Assembly: GCA_002389905.1 (NCBI GenBank) | Contig: DGRE01000033.1 | Coordinates: 1 to 64,000 of the forward strand | Origin: Hungatella sp. UBA4396 | GTDB taxonomy: Bacteria > Bacillota > Clostridia > Lachnospirales > Lachnospiraceae | Length of the DNA: 64,000 nt | Direction: 5' to 3' | In this document: positions 50,718-60,593 of the stretch, one piece after another | Layout of the letters: the number at the start of each line of letters is the position of its first letter | Numbering within the stretch: the first letter of the stretch is position 1 | Position numbers and translations under genes: made by a program | The notes under the pieces: generated by a model | Database searches by the model: none | What the model saw: only the letters and a program-made list of their open reading frames with translations | Told to the model about the DNA's origin: nothing

Positions 50718-51584
50718 ATGTGGATTGCAGACAACTGGAAAGATTATGAAGTAATAGATTGTTCAGAAGGAGAAAAACTGGAGCGATGGGGGAAATATAT
50801 CCTTGTGCGTCCTGATCCCCAGGTCATCTGGTCCACTCCCAAGACAGAAGCGGGCTGGAAAAAGATGAACGGCCATTATCACAGAAGCGCAAAGGGAGGG
50901 GGAGAATGGGAATTTTTCAATCTTCCGGAGCAGTGGAGCATCAACTACAAGGAACTGACCTTCCAGTTAAAGCCCTTCAGCTTTAAGCACACCGGAATCT
51001 TCCCGGAGCAGGCGGCAAACTGGGACTGGTTCAGTGAAAAGATCAAGCAGGCAGGAAGGCCCATCAAGGTTCTTAATCTCTTTGCCTACACCGGGGGAGC
51101 CACATTGGCTGCAGCAAAGGCAGGAGCTTCAGTCACCCATGTGGACGCCTCCAAGGGAATGGTAGGCTGGGCCAAGGAAAATGCCCGTTCCTCCAATCTG
51201 GAATCTGCCCCCATCCGCTGGATCGTAGATGACTGTGTAAAGTTCGTGGAAAGGGAAATCCGCAGGGGAAGCCGTTATGATGCCATCATCATGGACCCGC
51301 CTTCTTATGGCAGAGGGCCAAAAGGGGAAATCTGGAAGATCGAAGATTCCATTCACCCCTTTGTCAGCTTATGTGCCCAGCTTTTATCCCCTGAGCCTTT
51401 ATTTTTCCTCATTAATTCCTATACCACCGGCCTGGCTCCCTCCGTATTGTCCTACATGATTTCCATTGAAGTGGGAAAAAAATTCGGCGGCACTGTCCAG
51501 GCCCAGGAGGTAGGCCTTCCTGTTACAAACACAGGCCTTATCCTCCCATGCGGGGCATCGGGCAGATGGTGGGCAGAGTCTTAA
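50718..51584 (+). CDS. Class I SAM-dependent RNA methyltransferase, RlmI-like
   Basis: A 288-residue methyltransferase. The SAM-binding motif is VLNLFAYTGGATLAAAKAG (near residue 115), followed by an acidic motif VTHVDASKGMV and the catalytic DPPSYGRGPKGEIW near residue 193. This combination matches the COG1092 family, which includes 23S rRNA (cytosine-C5) methyltransferases. The N-terminal PUA domain of full-length RlmI is missing or replaced by a short beta-rich stretch. It is one of only two plus-strand genes and converges with the acyltransferase gene (6 bases apart). The target RNA is not known. Confidence 0.85.
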   Translation: MWIADNWKDYEVIDCSEGEKLERWGKYILVRPDPQVIWSTPKTEAGWKKMNGHYHRSAKGGGEWEFFNLPEQWSINYKELTFQLKPFSFKHTGIFPEQAANWDWFSEKIKQAGRPIKVLNLFAYTGGATLAAAKAGASVTHVDASKGMVGWAKENARSSNLESAPIRWIVDDCVKFVEREIRRGSRYDAIIMDPPSYGRGPKGEIWKIEDSIHPFVSLCAQLLSPEPLFFLINSYTTGLAPSVLSYMISIEVGKKFGGTVQAQEVGLPVTNTGLILPCGASGRWWAES

Positions 51585-51590
51585 GGTCCT

Positions 51591-52628
51591 TTACCGGCCT
51601 CCGTTTACCACCTGCCATAAGGGCGGCAAAAGCCACCTCAACAGCCGTCCTGCCTGGTAGCTTAAAACCACACATAAGACCGGCATAAAAAGAAACAGCA
51701 AAAAGGGAATGGCCGGAACAGACGGGAGCAGCAATGCTCCCGTTTTGTTAACCAGTCTCACGATGGCAAAGTGAGCTGCATACAGAAAAAAATTCTGTTT
51801 CATCCAGTCTTTGGCTTCTATAAGGAGCCCTTCGGGAGCGAGGAGCCATAGGCCCGTCGGGGTTAAAAGGCGAAAGCATACAGCAGATGCCGCCATTTCT
51901 CCCTTTAATCTTCCCGGAAAATCAAATCCGTATAAAAAGATGGCGGCCGCAAGAAGGGCGGCGCCTGCGTAAAACCGGCCTCTATTCCACTTCCCTTCTG
52001 CAACCTGTTTTCCATGAATGGCGGCAAAAGCTCCGAAAGAATAATAAAGGAGGGCATCCAGATTTAAAAACGGCAAATATCCTCCCATATAGATAGCTGC
52101 AAAAATCCCCCCTAAAAATAAGCATCCAAGCTGCCAGGTTTTCATCATCATATAAATGAGGGGAGCCAGAAGGATCAGCAGAATCAATTGGTGCAAATAC
52201 CAGAATACATAATTATAAGTATAATTGAGAACAGCATCCCAGGCTCCTGAAAGGGAAAAAGGCACCTTACCTTTTCCGATCACCTCGGACAAATAAGGAA
52301 TACGGCTTCCCACCACATATCCCAGGTAGTAAAGGAGATTCCATACTACATAGGGAACCAGCACACTTTTCATTCTGGATTTCCATTTCACCAGAAGCTT
52401 TTCTATGGTAAATCCCCGGAAAAAGAGATAAGAGGAAATCAGAAAGAACCCAGGCACAGCAATCTGGGACGCTGTATTTCCCAAAAGCCTTTCCAGCCAG
52501 TCCATCTGATATCCCAGCCTTGTGCTGCCCAGAAAAAGCACTGCATTGTAGGAATGGACCCATATGACCAAAAGACTGTAAAAAAATGTAAACCAGATGA
52601 TTTTATTACGAAACTGTATTTCTTCCAT
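51591..52628 (-). CDS. Acyltransferase 3 family membrane protein
   Basis: A 345-residue membrane protein with about ten helices. The pattern (FFYSLLVIWVHSYNAVLF with its His in the first helix, then FFLISSYLFFRG and WYLHQLILLILLAPLIYM) fits the acyltransferase 3 family, which acetylates cell-surface sugars. The start is the ATG at 52628 (MEEIQFRNKI), behind AAAGGAGGG; eleven upstream in-frame codons are rejected. The substrate is unknown. It stands alone, converging on the methyltransferase. Confidence 0.82.
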   Translation of the reverse strand: MEEIQFRNKIIWFTFFYSLLVIWVHSYNAVLFLGSTRLGYQMDWLERLLGNTASQIAVPGFFLISSYLFFRGFTIEKLLVKWKSRMKSVLVPYVVWNLLYYLGYVVGSRIPYLSEVIGKGKVPFSLSGAWDAVLNYTYNYVFWYLHQLILLILLAPLIYMMMKTWQLGCLFLGGIFAAIYMGGYLPFLNLDALLYYSFGAFAAIHGKQVAEGKWNRGRFYAGAALLAAAIFLYGFDFPGRLKGEMAASAVCFRLLTPTGLWLLAPEGLLIEAKDWMKQNFFLYAAHFAIVRLVNKTGALLLPSVPAIPFLLFLFMPVLCVVLSYQAGRLLRWLLPPLWQVVNGGR

Positions 52629-52783
52629 AAGGCCCTCCTTTCTCCTCATACATTTTATCACAGGGAAAGATCCTTTATCAAATCATTTTCCGGGTCTTTG
52701 CCTGGAAATAAAAACTTTCAGCAAAATACCGTAAAAATTAAAATATTTTTCACATATTTTTTCATCTTCTCTCGTAGGGTTTA

Positions 52784-52792
52784 TGGTATAAT
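52784..52792 (+). promoter_or_regulatory. Extended -10 promoter of the S8 protease gene
   Basis: TGGTATAAT is an extended -10 (TG-n-TATAAT) 45 bases before the ATG. The -35 region is weak. The rest of 52629-52783 holds no gene. Confidence 0.6.
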
Positions 52793-52837
52793 AGGAGCAA
52801 TCTTCACCATTGATTTCCAATTAAGGAGAAAATAACC

Positions 52838-54136
52838 ATGAAAAAAGTAACCCGCGCCGCCTGCCTTTCCCTTGCTGTTCTGATTGGAGGCTTATCCCTT
52901 TCAGGCAGCGATGCTTTTGGAAAAAGCAGCCCGGAAAATCCGGCTAAGGCGCTTCAAGTATTTTCCTCAGACAGAGGACAGGCCCTTCAGGCAACGGCCA
53001 TCGGCCCGGGCCTTGTAAACTTATCCCCGGCCGATGAGTTTTCCACCTATCAGTGGGGGCTCAAAAATGACGGTGAATTCCGGCTTATAGAACTGCAGGC
53101 CAAATTTCGGACCGTAGACCAGGACTACAGCCAGAAAAGGTCCGGAGTGGGCATCGGAATCCCAAAGCCGGGACCAGACGATTACAAGTCCATTGTGACC
53201 AAGGCTGTCACTGGCGTTGACATCGCCATACAGCCTGCCTGGAAGCTGTATGATCAGGCTGAATCAAAGCGGTCTGTTACTGTAGCCATTATTGACACCG
53301 GCATTGATATCCACCATCAGGAGCTTAAAACCGCTTTGTGGACCAATCCCGGAGAGGTGGACGGCGACGGCATTGATAATGACGGAAACGGATATGTGGA
53401 TGACATTTATGGCTGGAACTTCTATTCCGGAAACAACCAGGTTTTCGTGGGCAATGAAGACAGCCATGGAACCCATGCGGCAGGTACCATCGGCGCTGAC
53501 AGAGGATCTTACGGCATAGCCGGAATCACTGACAACAATTATGTAAAGCTTATGACCCTGAAAGCCTTAGGCGGTGAGGATGGGGCTGGCTCTCCGGAAG
53601 CAGTGATCCAGGCCATACGCTATGCCGAGGCAATGGGAGCTTCCATCTGCAACTTGAGCATGGGAACCACCGCCTACAGTCAGGAGCTGGACCAGGCCAT
53701 CAGGGATTCCTCCATGCTGTTTGTGGTTTCATGCGGAAACGGCGGGGTGTCAGGACTTGGATACGATACGGACATCTATCCGGTTTATCCAGCCTCTCTG
53801 CCTCACGACAATGTGATTTCCGTAGCCAACATTTTATTTGACGGAAGCTTAAGCAAGGACTCCAACTTCGGCGCCCTCAGTGTGGATATTGCAGCGCCGG
53901 GCAGTTTTATCCTGAGTACCATTCCAGGAGATGCTTACGGCTTTATGAGCGGAACCTCCATGGCTGCCCCCATGGTGACCGGTGTGGCTGCCATGGTCTA
54001 TTCCTACAGACAGGATATTTCCTTGTTGGATGTTAAAAACATTCTTTTAAATTCCAGCAGAAAAATGGACGGTCTTACAGGAAAGATGGTAAGCGGCGGT
54101 CTATTGGATGCTTACGCTGCCCTCACCTGGCAGTAA
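52838..54136 (+). CDS. Subtilisin-like serine protease (S8), secreted
   Basis: A 432-residue exported protease. A signal peptide covers residues 1-28 (CLSLAVLIGGLSLSGS core). A pro-region (about 30-140) precedes the catalytic domain. The triad is Asp153 (IIDTGIDIHH), His210 (DSHGTHAAG) and Ser374 (MSGTSMAAP), with the oxyanion Asn near 301 (CGNGG). An EF-hand-like acidic loop at about 175-189 (DGDGIDNDGNGYVDD) probably binds calcium. AAGGAG precedes the ATG. The gene is isolated, with its own promoter and a bidirectional terminator shared with the next gene. The substrate is unknown. Confidence 0.93.
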   Translation: MKKVTRAACLSLAVLIGGLSLSGSDAFGKSSPENPAKALQVFSSDRGQALQATAIGPGLVNLSPADEFSTYQWGLKNDGEFRLIELQAKFRTVDQDYSQKRSGVGIGIPKPGPDDYKSIVTKAVTGVDIAIQPAWKLYDQAESKRSVTVAIIDTGIDIHHQELKTALWTNPGEVDGDGIDNDGNGYVDDIYGWNFYSGNNQVFVGNEDSHGTHAAGTIGADRGSYGIAGITDNNYVKLMTLKALGGEDGAGSPEAVIQAIRYAEAMGASICNLSMGTTAYSQELDQAIRDSSMLFVVSCGNGGVSGLGYDTDIYPVYPASLPHDNVISVANILFDGSLSKDSNFGALSVDIAAPGSFILSTIPGDAYGFMSGTSMAAPMVTGVAAMVYSYRQDISLLDVKNILLNSSRKMDGLTGKMVSGGLLDAYAALTWQ

Positions 54137-54139
54137 ATA

Positions 54140-54190
54140 AAAAGACAGTGAGATAAAGGAAGTATTTCTCCCTCTATCTCACTGTCTTTT
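54140..54190. terminator. Bidirectional terminator, 16-bp perfect stem
   Basis: Arms 54140-54155 and 54175-54190 pair perfectly and are flanked by T/A runs on both strands. It serves both the protease (plus) and the LTA-synthase-like gene (minus), whose stop it overlaps. Confidence 0.92.
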
Positions 54191-56066
54191 ATTTTTCAGC
54201 CTCCAAGGAAAACATTTCCTTGTATTTCTTTCCGTCAAAGGTGTGGTTATATACCAGATACTCATAGTTTGCAATCAGGTCCCGGTAAGAATTTTCCGGC
54301 GTTCTTAAAGATTCCCAGGAATAATAGGTACCTTCCTTGTCATAGCAGCCAATGGGATGGACCACCGGAAATGTCTCTTCCATGGTTAAAAGAAACTGCT
54401 GGTAAGGTGTCATCTGGACATTGGCTCTTTTCAACAGCTCCGCACCTAAGTAAACGGCCCCCAGCTTTCCTTTTTCCTCTGCCTGGCTCTCATAATTGGT
54501 CCAGATCAGAAACGGAGTCTCATACCACATGAGGCGGTCCTCATGGGATACAAGGCTGCTTGGCATCCCTGCAATTTCATCAAAAAATTCATCCTCCACA
54601 CTGGGCTGATGATCCCCAAACATAACGATCATGGTAGGCTCCTCACTTTGTTTAAAATAAGAAATCAGGTATTCCAAGGCCTCATCAGACCGCTTCATAA
54701 GGGATAAATACTGATCGGTCTTAGGATACTTTCCTTTCAGGCTTCCGGTCAGCCATACTTCCTGATCGAAGTTATCATAAACAGTCTCATAACCTCCGTG
54801 GTTTTGCATGGTCACATTGAAGATAAACAGCTTGTCCTCCGGGTTTCCCTTAGATTCCACCCGCTCAATCAGCTTCTGATAATCCGCCTTATCGCTGACA
54901 TAGTTTCTCAGCTCCTCACTGCCTTCATAATCTTCTATAGCGAAAAATTCATCCATTCCCAAGTTCCGGTAGCATTCCTGCCGGTTCCAGTTTTCCCTTG
55001 GGTATGGGTGCATGGCAACAGTGTCATAGCCCTGGGACTTTAAGGTGCTCACAAGACTGTATGTATTAGGCTTCACATTAAACTGATAGGCAATGCTGTT
55101 GGCCTGAAGCAGGGAAATAGAATTTCCAGTCAGAAACTCATACTCAGAATTGCTGGTCAGGGAACCGAATACAGGAACAGCCAGACTTCCCTTCACCGTA
55201 TTCTCCTTTAAACTATTCATAAAGGGGAAATATTCCTGATTGGTCTCAAAGCTTCCTGCCACCTTCAGGTCAGACAGGCTTTCATTCATAATGCATATGA
55301 TATTGACCGGAGTCGTCTTCTCTTCTGTTTCCGCATCACTTTCTCCGGCCTGGGCCAGAAGAACCTGGTTTTCTTCCCTCACAGAATCGTAAATCTGCTT
55401 TACCTTTGAAAGACTGTAGCCTTTGGGTTTTTTCTGCACCGTGTAATTGAAGGAAACAGCCGTTGAAAGCACGTATCCATACTCCTGATAAGTTTCATTA
55501 ACCTCCCACATGTTGATTTCCAGGCCCTTGGCAGGAATCAGGAAGGTATAAAACCACATGCTGAAGCTGACAATCACACCCGCACTTCCCCCGGCAAGAA
55601 TCAGCCGTCTTTTCCTGCCCCTGGCCCGTCTGGGAAACAAAAAAGCAAAGAGGCAGATAGCCTGGACTCCCAGGAAGGCAAGATACATTTCCTTTGTCAG
55701 GACAAATTCATAATTTCCCGCCACACTCATGGCAGTCCGCAAGGCCAGGACATCCCAGATCATGATGGGCCTTCCCCGAAAGCTGGTAACCAGATATTCC
55801 GCCGCAGAAACAAAATAGAGAAATACTGCGGTCAGGGAAATTCCCACTCCGGTGCTTCCGCTGACTGCAAACACCGTAAGATAAAGCAGATAAATCCAGC
55901 CTATATTTAAAACAGCCATGGCTGGGGAAATTGCAGATAAATTGCCGGTTACATACTCAAACAAAATATAAGATGCGCAGGGTATCAAAAGCATAATGGC
56001 AGTGGTTATAAAAATCCCTGCATTTTTACACCACTTTAACAGCCGTTCTCTTATCACGTAATACAT
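54189..56066 (-). CDS. LTA synthase family sulfatase-like membrane protein
   Basis: A 625-residue protein with five N-terminal membrane helices (about residues 15-185) and an extracellular sulfatase-fold domain from about 245. The domain begins NIICIMNESLSDLKVAG (metal Glu), carries the nucleophile Thr region GSLTSNSEYEFLTGNS, and ends with MIVMFGDHQPSVEDEFF (Asp-His metal site). Members polymerise glycerol-phosphate or transfer phosphate groups to cell-surface sugars; which of these applies here is not clear. The ATG at 56066 has GAGG directly touching it; a GTG at 56057 has better spacing (9 bases) and could be the true start. Confidence 0.87.
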   Translation of the reverse strand: MYYVIRERLLKWCKNAGIFITTAIMLLIPCASYILFEYVTGNLSAISPAMAVLNIGWIYLLYLTVFAVSGSTGVGISLTAVFLYFVSAAEYLVTSFRGRPIMIWDVLALRTAMSVAGNYEFVLTKEMYLAFLGVQAICLFAFLFPRRARGRKRRLILAGGSAGVIVSFSMWFYTFLIPAKGLEINMWEVNETYQEYGYVLSTAVSFNYTVQKKPKGYSLSKVKQIYDSVREENQVLLAQAGESDAETEEKTTPVNIICIMNESLSDLKVAGSFETNQEYFPFMNSLKENTVKGSLAVPVFGSLTSNSEYEFLTGNSISLLQANSIAYQFNVKPNTYSLVSTLKSQGYDTVAMHPYPRENWNRQECYRNLGMDEFFAIEDYEGSEELRNYVSDKADYQKLIERVESKGNPEDKLFIFNVTMQNHGGYETVYDNFDQEVWLTGSLKGKYPKTDQYLSLMKRSDEALEYLISYFKQSEEPTMIVMFGDHQPSVEDEFFDEIAGMPSSLVSHEDRLMWYETPFLIWTNYESQAEEKGKLGAVYLGAELLKRANVQMTPYQQFLLTMEETFPVVHPIGCYDKEGTYYSWESLRTPENSYRDLIANYEYLVYNHTFDGKKYKEMFSLEAEK

Positions 56067-56161
56067 CCTCTTTTTCTATATCAGAATGATTTAATGGTAC
56101 CACAAAGCGGCGGCGCCATCAATAGACAATTTATGACAGAAAGAAATTTCGGTTCTATGGA

Positions 56162-56959
56162 TCAATATACCACAAAGCAGTGGGCCGTCACAACATCAAA
56201 CCAGTCCTCTGTTTTTAAGCGGTTTGTAAAAGCATCTACAGATTCCATTCCAGGGAAGAATGACATCTGATATGCTTTTTTCCAATCCTTGTAAGACACC
56301 GTATACTCAAAGGACTCCGGCAGGCTCATATGGCACCGGTCAATATTTTGCAGGGCTTCCTTTGTCTTTGCCCTTAATTCCTCTATGACCTTTTCTGAAG
56401 AAAGACAATAGGTGGAACCTCCTGTTCCCTTCTTGGTGATCACTGCAGATAGGTCCGGAACCAGTTTCTTTGCAGAGCCGCAGATAGCCTGGTCGCCGGC
56501 TATGAATATGACAGGCACTCCCAGAGAAGCCGCTGTACAGCTATTGAGAAGAAACTCGCTCATAATCTGCCCGTTTAAAAATATCTGCCTGCTATTGCCT
56601 GTGGAGGTATGGCTTAAGGTAAATTCAGAATTTCCTGCGGCAGCGTGATAGCCGATATATAAGACAGCGTCAAAACTGGAGTCCAGACCAAACAACATAT
56701 TGTAGGGGTGTCCGCTTTTCCCACGGATCAGGGTCACATAGGAGGGCATAGACAGAGGATCGATGTTGGAGGCATCTCCGTGTCCGTCCTTTACCACGAT
56801 TTCTTTTGCTCCCGCCTCATAAGCGGCCTCGCAGACTGCAAGGACTTCCTTTGTCATCTGCTCTGCATATTTTTTATAGCACCCTTCATTTTTATGGGTT
56901 TCCTCCGCAAAACTGACCCCTGCGCAGCCTTCGATATCGGCGCTGATGAACAACTTCAT
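56162..56959 (-). CDS. M55 family D-aminopeptidase
   Basis: A 265-residue zinc peptidase of the DppA type, which frees D-amino acids from short peptides such as those from peptidoglycan. Zinc-binding segments are ISADIEGCAGVSF (Asp-Glu, residues 6-9), VVKDGHGDASNI (Asp-His, near 60), IGYHAAAGN and the Glu in NSEFTLSHT. Known DppA forms a decameric ring. It lies upstream of the LTA-synthase-like gene (95-base gap), which may have its own weak promoter. No dipeptide transporter is adjacent. Confidence 0.9.
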   Translation of the reverse strand: MKLFISADIEGCAGVSFAEETHKNEGCYKKYAEQMTKEVLAVCEAAYEAGAKEIVVKDGHGDASNIDPLSMPSYVTLIRGKSGHPYNMLFGLDSSFDAVLYIGYHAAAGNSEFTLSHTSTGNSRQIFLNGQIMSEFLLNSCTAASLGVPVIFIAGDQAICGSAKKLVPDLSAVITKKGTGGSTYCLSSEKVIEELRAKTKEALQNIDRCHMSLPESFEYTVSYKDWKKAYQMSFFPGMESVDAFTNRLKTEDWFDVVTAHCFVVY

Positions 56960-57036
56960 AAATATTCCTCCTTTTTCTCACATATACCAGTTGCTTTTTC
57001 CGCCCCTTTTTTCTAAAGGTCTTCCTACTGATATGC

Positions 57037-57074
57037 AAAAAGCCGCAATTCCCTAAAATTAAGGAATTACGGCT
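57037..57074 (-). terminator. Terminator of the str operon
   Basis: Stem AGCCGYAATTCC (57041-57055 with 57060-57074, one mismatch), followed by T5 on the minus strand, 35 bases after the tuf stop. Confidence 0.88.
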
Positions 57075-57108
57075 GATGTTTAAATTAATGCTGATATACT
57101 ATCGATAA

Positions 57109-58302
57109 TTACTCAACGATAGTAGCTACTCTACCTGAACCTACTGTACGGCCGCCTTCACGGATAGCGAAACGAAGACCCTGCTCCATAGCGATTGGGT
57201 GAATCAGCTCTACGGACATTTCTACGTTATCACCAGGCATACACATTTCTACGCCTTCTGGAAGATCGCAAACGCCTGTTACGTCAGTTGTTCTGAAATA
57301 GAACTGAGGTCTGTAGTTGTTGAAGAAAGGAGTATGACGTCCACCTTCATCTTTTGTTAAAACGTAAACCTGTGCTGTAAACTTCTTATGGCACTTTACA
57401 GAACCTGGCTTAACAAGACACTGTCCTCTTTCGATGTCAGTTCTCTGAACACCACGAAGAAGTGCGCCGATGTTATCACCAGCCTGAGCCTCGTCAAGCA
57501 GCTTACGGAACATTTCGATACCAGTTACAACAACCTTACGTGTCTCTTCCTGGATACCAACGATTTCAACTTCGTCGGAAACGTGTAATGTACCACGCTC
57601 TACTCTACCGGTAGCAACAGTACCACGGCCTGTGATAGAGAATACGTCCTCGATAGGCATTAAGAATGGCTTATCTGTCTCACGTAATGGATCAGGAATC
57701 CAAGTATCTACTGCTTCCATTAATTCAAGAACCTTATCGCCCCAAGAGCAGTTAGGATCTTCAAGAGCCTTTAATGCAGAACCCTGGATGATTGGTGTGT
57801 CATCGCCTGGGAATTCATACTCATTTAACAGCTCACGGATTTCCATGTCTACAAGCTCAAGCAGTTCTGCATCGTCAACCATGTCGCACTTATTCATGAA
57901 TACAACGATGTAAGGAACGCCTACCTGACGGGAAAGAAGGATGTGCTCTCTTGTCTGAGCCATAACACCATCAGTAGCAGCTACAACTAAGATAGCGCCG
58001 TCCATCTGAGCAGCACCAGTGATCATGTTCTTAACGTAGTCAGCATGTCCTGGGCAGTCAACGTGTGCATAGTGTCTGTTTGCAGTCTCATACTCAACGT
58101 GAGAAGTGGAGATTGTGATACCACGCTCTCTCTCTTCCGGAGCCTTATCGATATTCTCGAAAGCAACTGCCTGTCCAGTACCTAATCTTACATTCAGAGT
58201 TTTTGTGATAGCTGCTGTTAAAGTTGTTTTACCGTGGTCAACGTGACCGATGGTGCCGATGTTACAATGTGTTTTGTTTCTTTCAAACTTAGCTTTAGCC
58301 AT
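57109..58302 (-). CDS. tuf: Elongation factor Tu
   Basis: It delivers aminoacyl-tRNA to the ribosome. The 397-residue GTPase has G1 GTIGHVDHGKTT, G3 HVDCPGHADY, G4 VVFMNKCDMVDD, and the C-terminal FNNYRPQFYFRTTDVTG. It is the last gene of the str operon, behind fusA, and also has a dedicated promoter in the gap. Length and sequence are normal. Confidence 0.98.
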   Translation of the reverse strand: MAKAKFERNKTHCNIGTIGHVDHGKTTLTAAITKTLNVRLGTGQAVAFENIDKAPEERERGITISTSHVEYETANRHYAHVDCPGHADYVKNMITGAAQMDGAILVVAATDGVMAQTREHILLSRQVGVPYIVVFMNKCDMVDDAELLELVDMEIRELLNEYEFPGDDTPIIQGSALKALEDPNCSWGDKVLELMEAVDTWIPDPLRETDKPFLMPIEDVFSITGRGTVATGRVERGTLHVSDEVEIVGIQEETRKVVVTGIEMFRKLLDEAQAGDNIGALLRGVQRTDIERGQCLVKPGSVKCHKKFTAQVYVLTKDEGGRHTPFFNNYRPQFYFRTTDVTGVCDLPEGVEMCMPGDNVEMSVELIHPIAMEQGLRFAIREGGRTVGSGRVATIVE

Positions 58303-58366
58303 TTTATAACGTCCTCCTTAAATTTACGCTCTTTCCGAGCTTTGTTTTTATGTTAGGCTGTTTTTT

Positions 58367-58395
58367 ATTATATGCTATTTGTGCACTATTTTCAA
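58367..58395 (-). promoter_or_regulatory. Internal tuf promoter
   Basis: TTGAAA (58390-58395), 17-bp spacer, TATAAT (58367-58372) on the minus strand in the fusA-tuf gap, giving tuf extra transcription. Confidence 0.85.
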
Positions 58396-58404
58396 GCCTA
58401 TTTG

Positions 58405-58440
58405 ATGGATTCCGGGCGGACTTGTGTGCCCGAAATCCAT
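58405..58440 (-). other. Hairpin after fusA
   Basis: Arms 58405-58417 and 58428-58440 (ATGGATT-CGGGC type, one mismatch) form a 13-bp stem. No strong T-run follows, so it may be a partial terminator or a 3' processing end before the tuf promoter. Confidence 0.5.
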
Positions 58441-58456
58441 GGAAAACCGGTTAGGA

Positions 58457-60577
58457 TTATTTGCCCTTCTTTTCAGCAAGGACTTTTTCCTGTACGCTCT
58501 TTGGCACTGGCTCGTATTTCTCGAAGAACATGGAGTAGTTGCCGCGTCCCTGTGTTCTGGAACGTAAGTCAGTGGAGTAGCCGAACATCTCTGACAACGG
58601 TACAAATGCTTTGACCATCTTGCCGCCGCCGATGTCTTCCATACCTTCGATACGGCCGCGTCGGGAGTTGATATCACCGATAACGTCGCCCATATAATCT
58701 TCCGGCATGGTTACTTCCACTTTCATGATCGGCTCAAGAAGAATGGCACCGCCCTTGTTCATGGCATCCTTAAACGCCATGGAACCGGCAATGTGGAATG
58801 CCATTTCACTGGAGTCAACCTCATGGTAGGAACCATCGTATACGATCGCCTTTACACCAAGTACAGGGAATCCGCCCAGAATACCGGCTTTAGTAGCTTC
58901 CTGAATACCCGCACCGACTGCCGGAATGTATTCCTTGGGAATGGCACCGCCCACAACGGAGGATTCAAACTTAAATAATTCTTCGCCATTGGCCTCCATG
59001 GGCTCAAAGCGAACCTTACAGTGTCCGTACTGACCGCGTCCGCCGGACTGCTTTGCATACTTGCTGTCAACCTCAACAGTTTTTGTAAAGGTCTCCTTGT
59101 AAGCAACCTGAGGAGCACCTACGTTAGCTTCTACATTGAACTCACGAAGCAGACGGTCTACGATGATCTCCAGATGAAGCTCACCCATACCGGAAATGAT
59201 AACCTGGCCAGTTTCCTGGTTGGTCTTGGCACGGAAGGTAGGATCTTCTTCTGCAAGCTTTGCAAGAGCTTCGCCCATCTTGCCCTGACCGGCTTTGGTC
59301 TTAGGCTCGATAGCGATATCGATAACAGGCTCTGGGAATTCCATGGACTCCAGAATTACCGGATGCTGTTCGTCACAGATAGTATCACCTGTTGTTGTCA
59401 ACTTGAAACCAACGGCAGCAGCGATATCACCGGAATATACCTTATCCAGCTCTGATCTCTTGTTGGCATGCATCTGAAGGATACGGCCAACACGCTCTTT
59501 CTTGCCTTTGGTTGCATTCAGCACGTAGGAACCGGAATTCATAATACCGGAATAAACGCGGAAGAATGCCAGCTTACCAACAAATGGGTCTGTCATAATC
59601 TTAAATGCAAGAGCGGAGAATGGTTCTTCATCAGAAGAATGTCTCTCGATCTCATTTCCATCCATATCAACACCCTTGATAGAAGGAATGTCAACAGGAG
59701 ACGGCATAAATTCCAGAACAGCATCAAGGAGCTTTTGAACACCCTTGTTTCTGTATGCGCTTCCGCAGCACACAGGAATAGCCTTACACTCGCAGGTTGC
59801 AGTTCTCAGTGCTTTTTTTAATTCCTCTGTGGAAGGCTCTTCCCCTTCCAGATACTTCATCATTAAGTCATCATCTAACTCACTGATCTTCTCTACCAGC
59901 TCAGAGCGGTAAAGCTCAGCGTCATCCTTCATGTCCCCAAGGTCATCTGTGATGGTTACATCATCGCCCTTGTCGTCATTGTAGATATAAGCCTTCATTT
60001 CGAACAGATCGATGATTCCCTTGAATTCATCCTCTGCACCGATAGGAAGCTGAATGCAGATTGCATTCTTGCCCAGACGGCTCTTGATCTGATCAACAGC
60101 ACCATAGAAATTTGCACCCATGATATCCATCTTGTTGATGAATGCCATACGGGGTACGTTATAGGTGTCTGCCTGACGCCATACATTTTCAGACTGAGGC
60201 TCTACGCCGCCCTTTGCACAGAACACGCCTACGGCGCCATCCAGTACACGCAGGGAACGCTCAACCTCTACGGTAAAGTCAACGTGCCCTGGAGTATCAA
60301 TGATGTTGATGCGGTACTCCGGAGCGCCTGCCTTTACCTTGTTGTCTTCATGCATGGTCCAATGGCAGGTAGTCGCTGCTGAAGTGATTGTGATACCTCT
60401 TTCCTGCTCCTGCTCCATCCAGTCCATGGTTGCAGTACCTTCATGAGTATCACCAATTTTGTAATTTACACCAGTATAATAGAGGATACGCTCAGTCAAT
60501 GTGGTCTTACCAGCATCGATATGGGCCATGATACCAATATTCCTGGTTCTTTCCAATGGATATTCTCTTCCAGCCAA
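58457..60577 (-). CDS. fusA: Elongation factor G
   Basis: It catalyses translocation on the ribosome. The 706-residue GTPase has G1 IMAHIDAGKTTLTER, G3 NIIDTPGHVDFT, G4 MAFINKMD, and the domain IV segment SGGRGQYGHCKVRFEP. It starts 16 bases after the rpsG stop. Length is normal. Confidence 0.98.
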   Translation of the reverse strand: MAGREYPLERTRNIGIMAHIDAGKTTLTERILYYTGVNYKIGDTHEGTATMDWMEQEQERGITITSAATTCHWTMHEDNKVKAGAPEYRINIIDTPGHVDFTVEVERSLRVLDGAVGVFCAKGGVEPQSENVWRQADTYNVPRMAFINKMDIMGANFYGAVDQIKSRLGKNAICIQLPIGAEDEFKGIIDLFEMKAYIYNDDKGDDVTITDDLGDMKDDAELYRSELVEKISELDDDLMMKYLEGEEPSTEELKKALRTATCECKAIPVCCGSAYRNKGVQKLLDAVLEFMPSPVDIPSIKGVDMDGNEIERHSSDEEPFSALAFKIMTDPFVGKLAFFRVYSGIMNSGSYVLNATKGKKERVGRILQMHANKRSELDKVYSGDIAAAVGFKLTTTGDTICDEQHPVILESMEFPEPVIDIAIEPKTKAGQGKMGEALAKLAEEDPTFRAKTNQETGQVIISGMGELHLEIIVDRLLREFNVEANVGAPQVAYKETFTKTVEVDSKYAKQSGGRGQYGHCKVRFEPMEANGEELFKFESSVVGGAIPKEYIPAVGAGIQEATKAGILGGFPVLGVKAIVYDGSYHEVDSSEMAFHIAGSMAFKDAMNKGGAILLEPIMKVEVTMPEDYMGDVIGDINSRRGRIEGMEDIGGGKMVKAFVPLSEMFGYSTDLRSRTQGRGNYSMFFEKYEPVPKSVQEKVLAEKKGK

Positions 60578-60593
60578 AGCTTTTTCCTCCTAA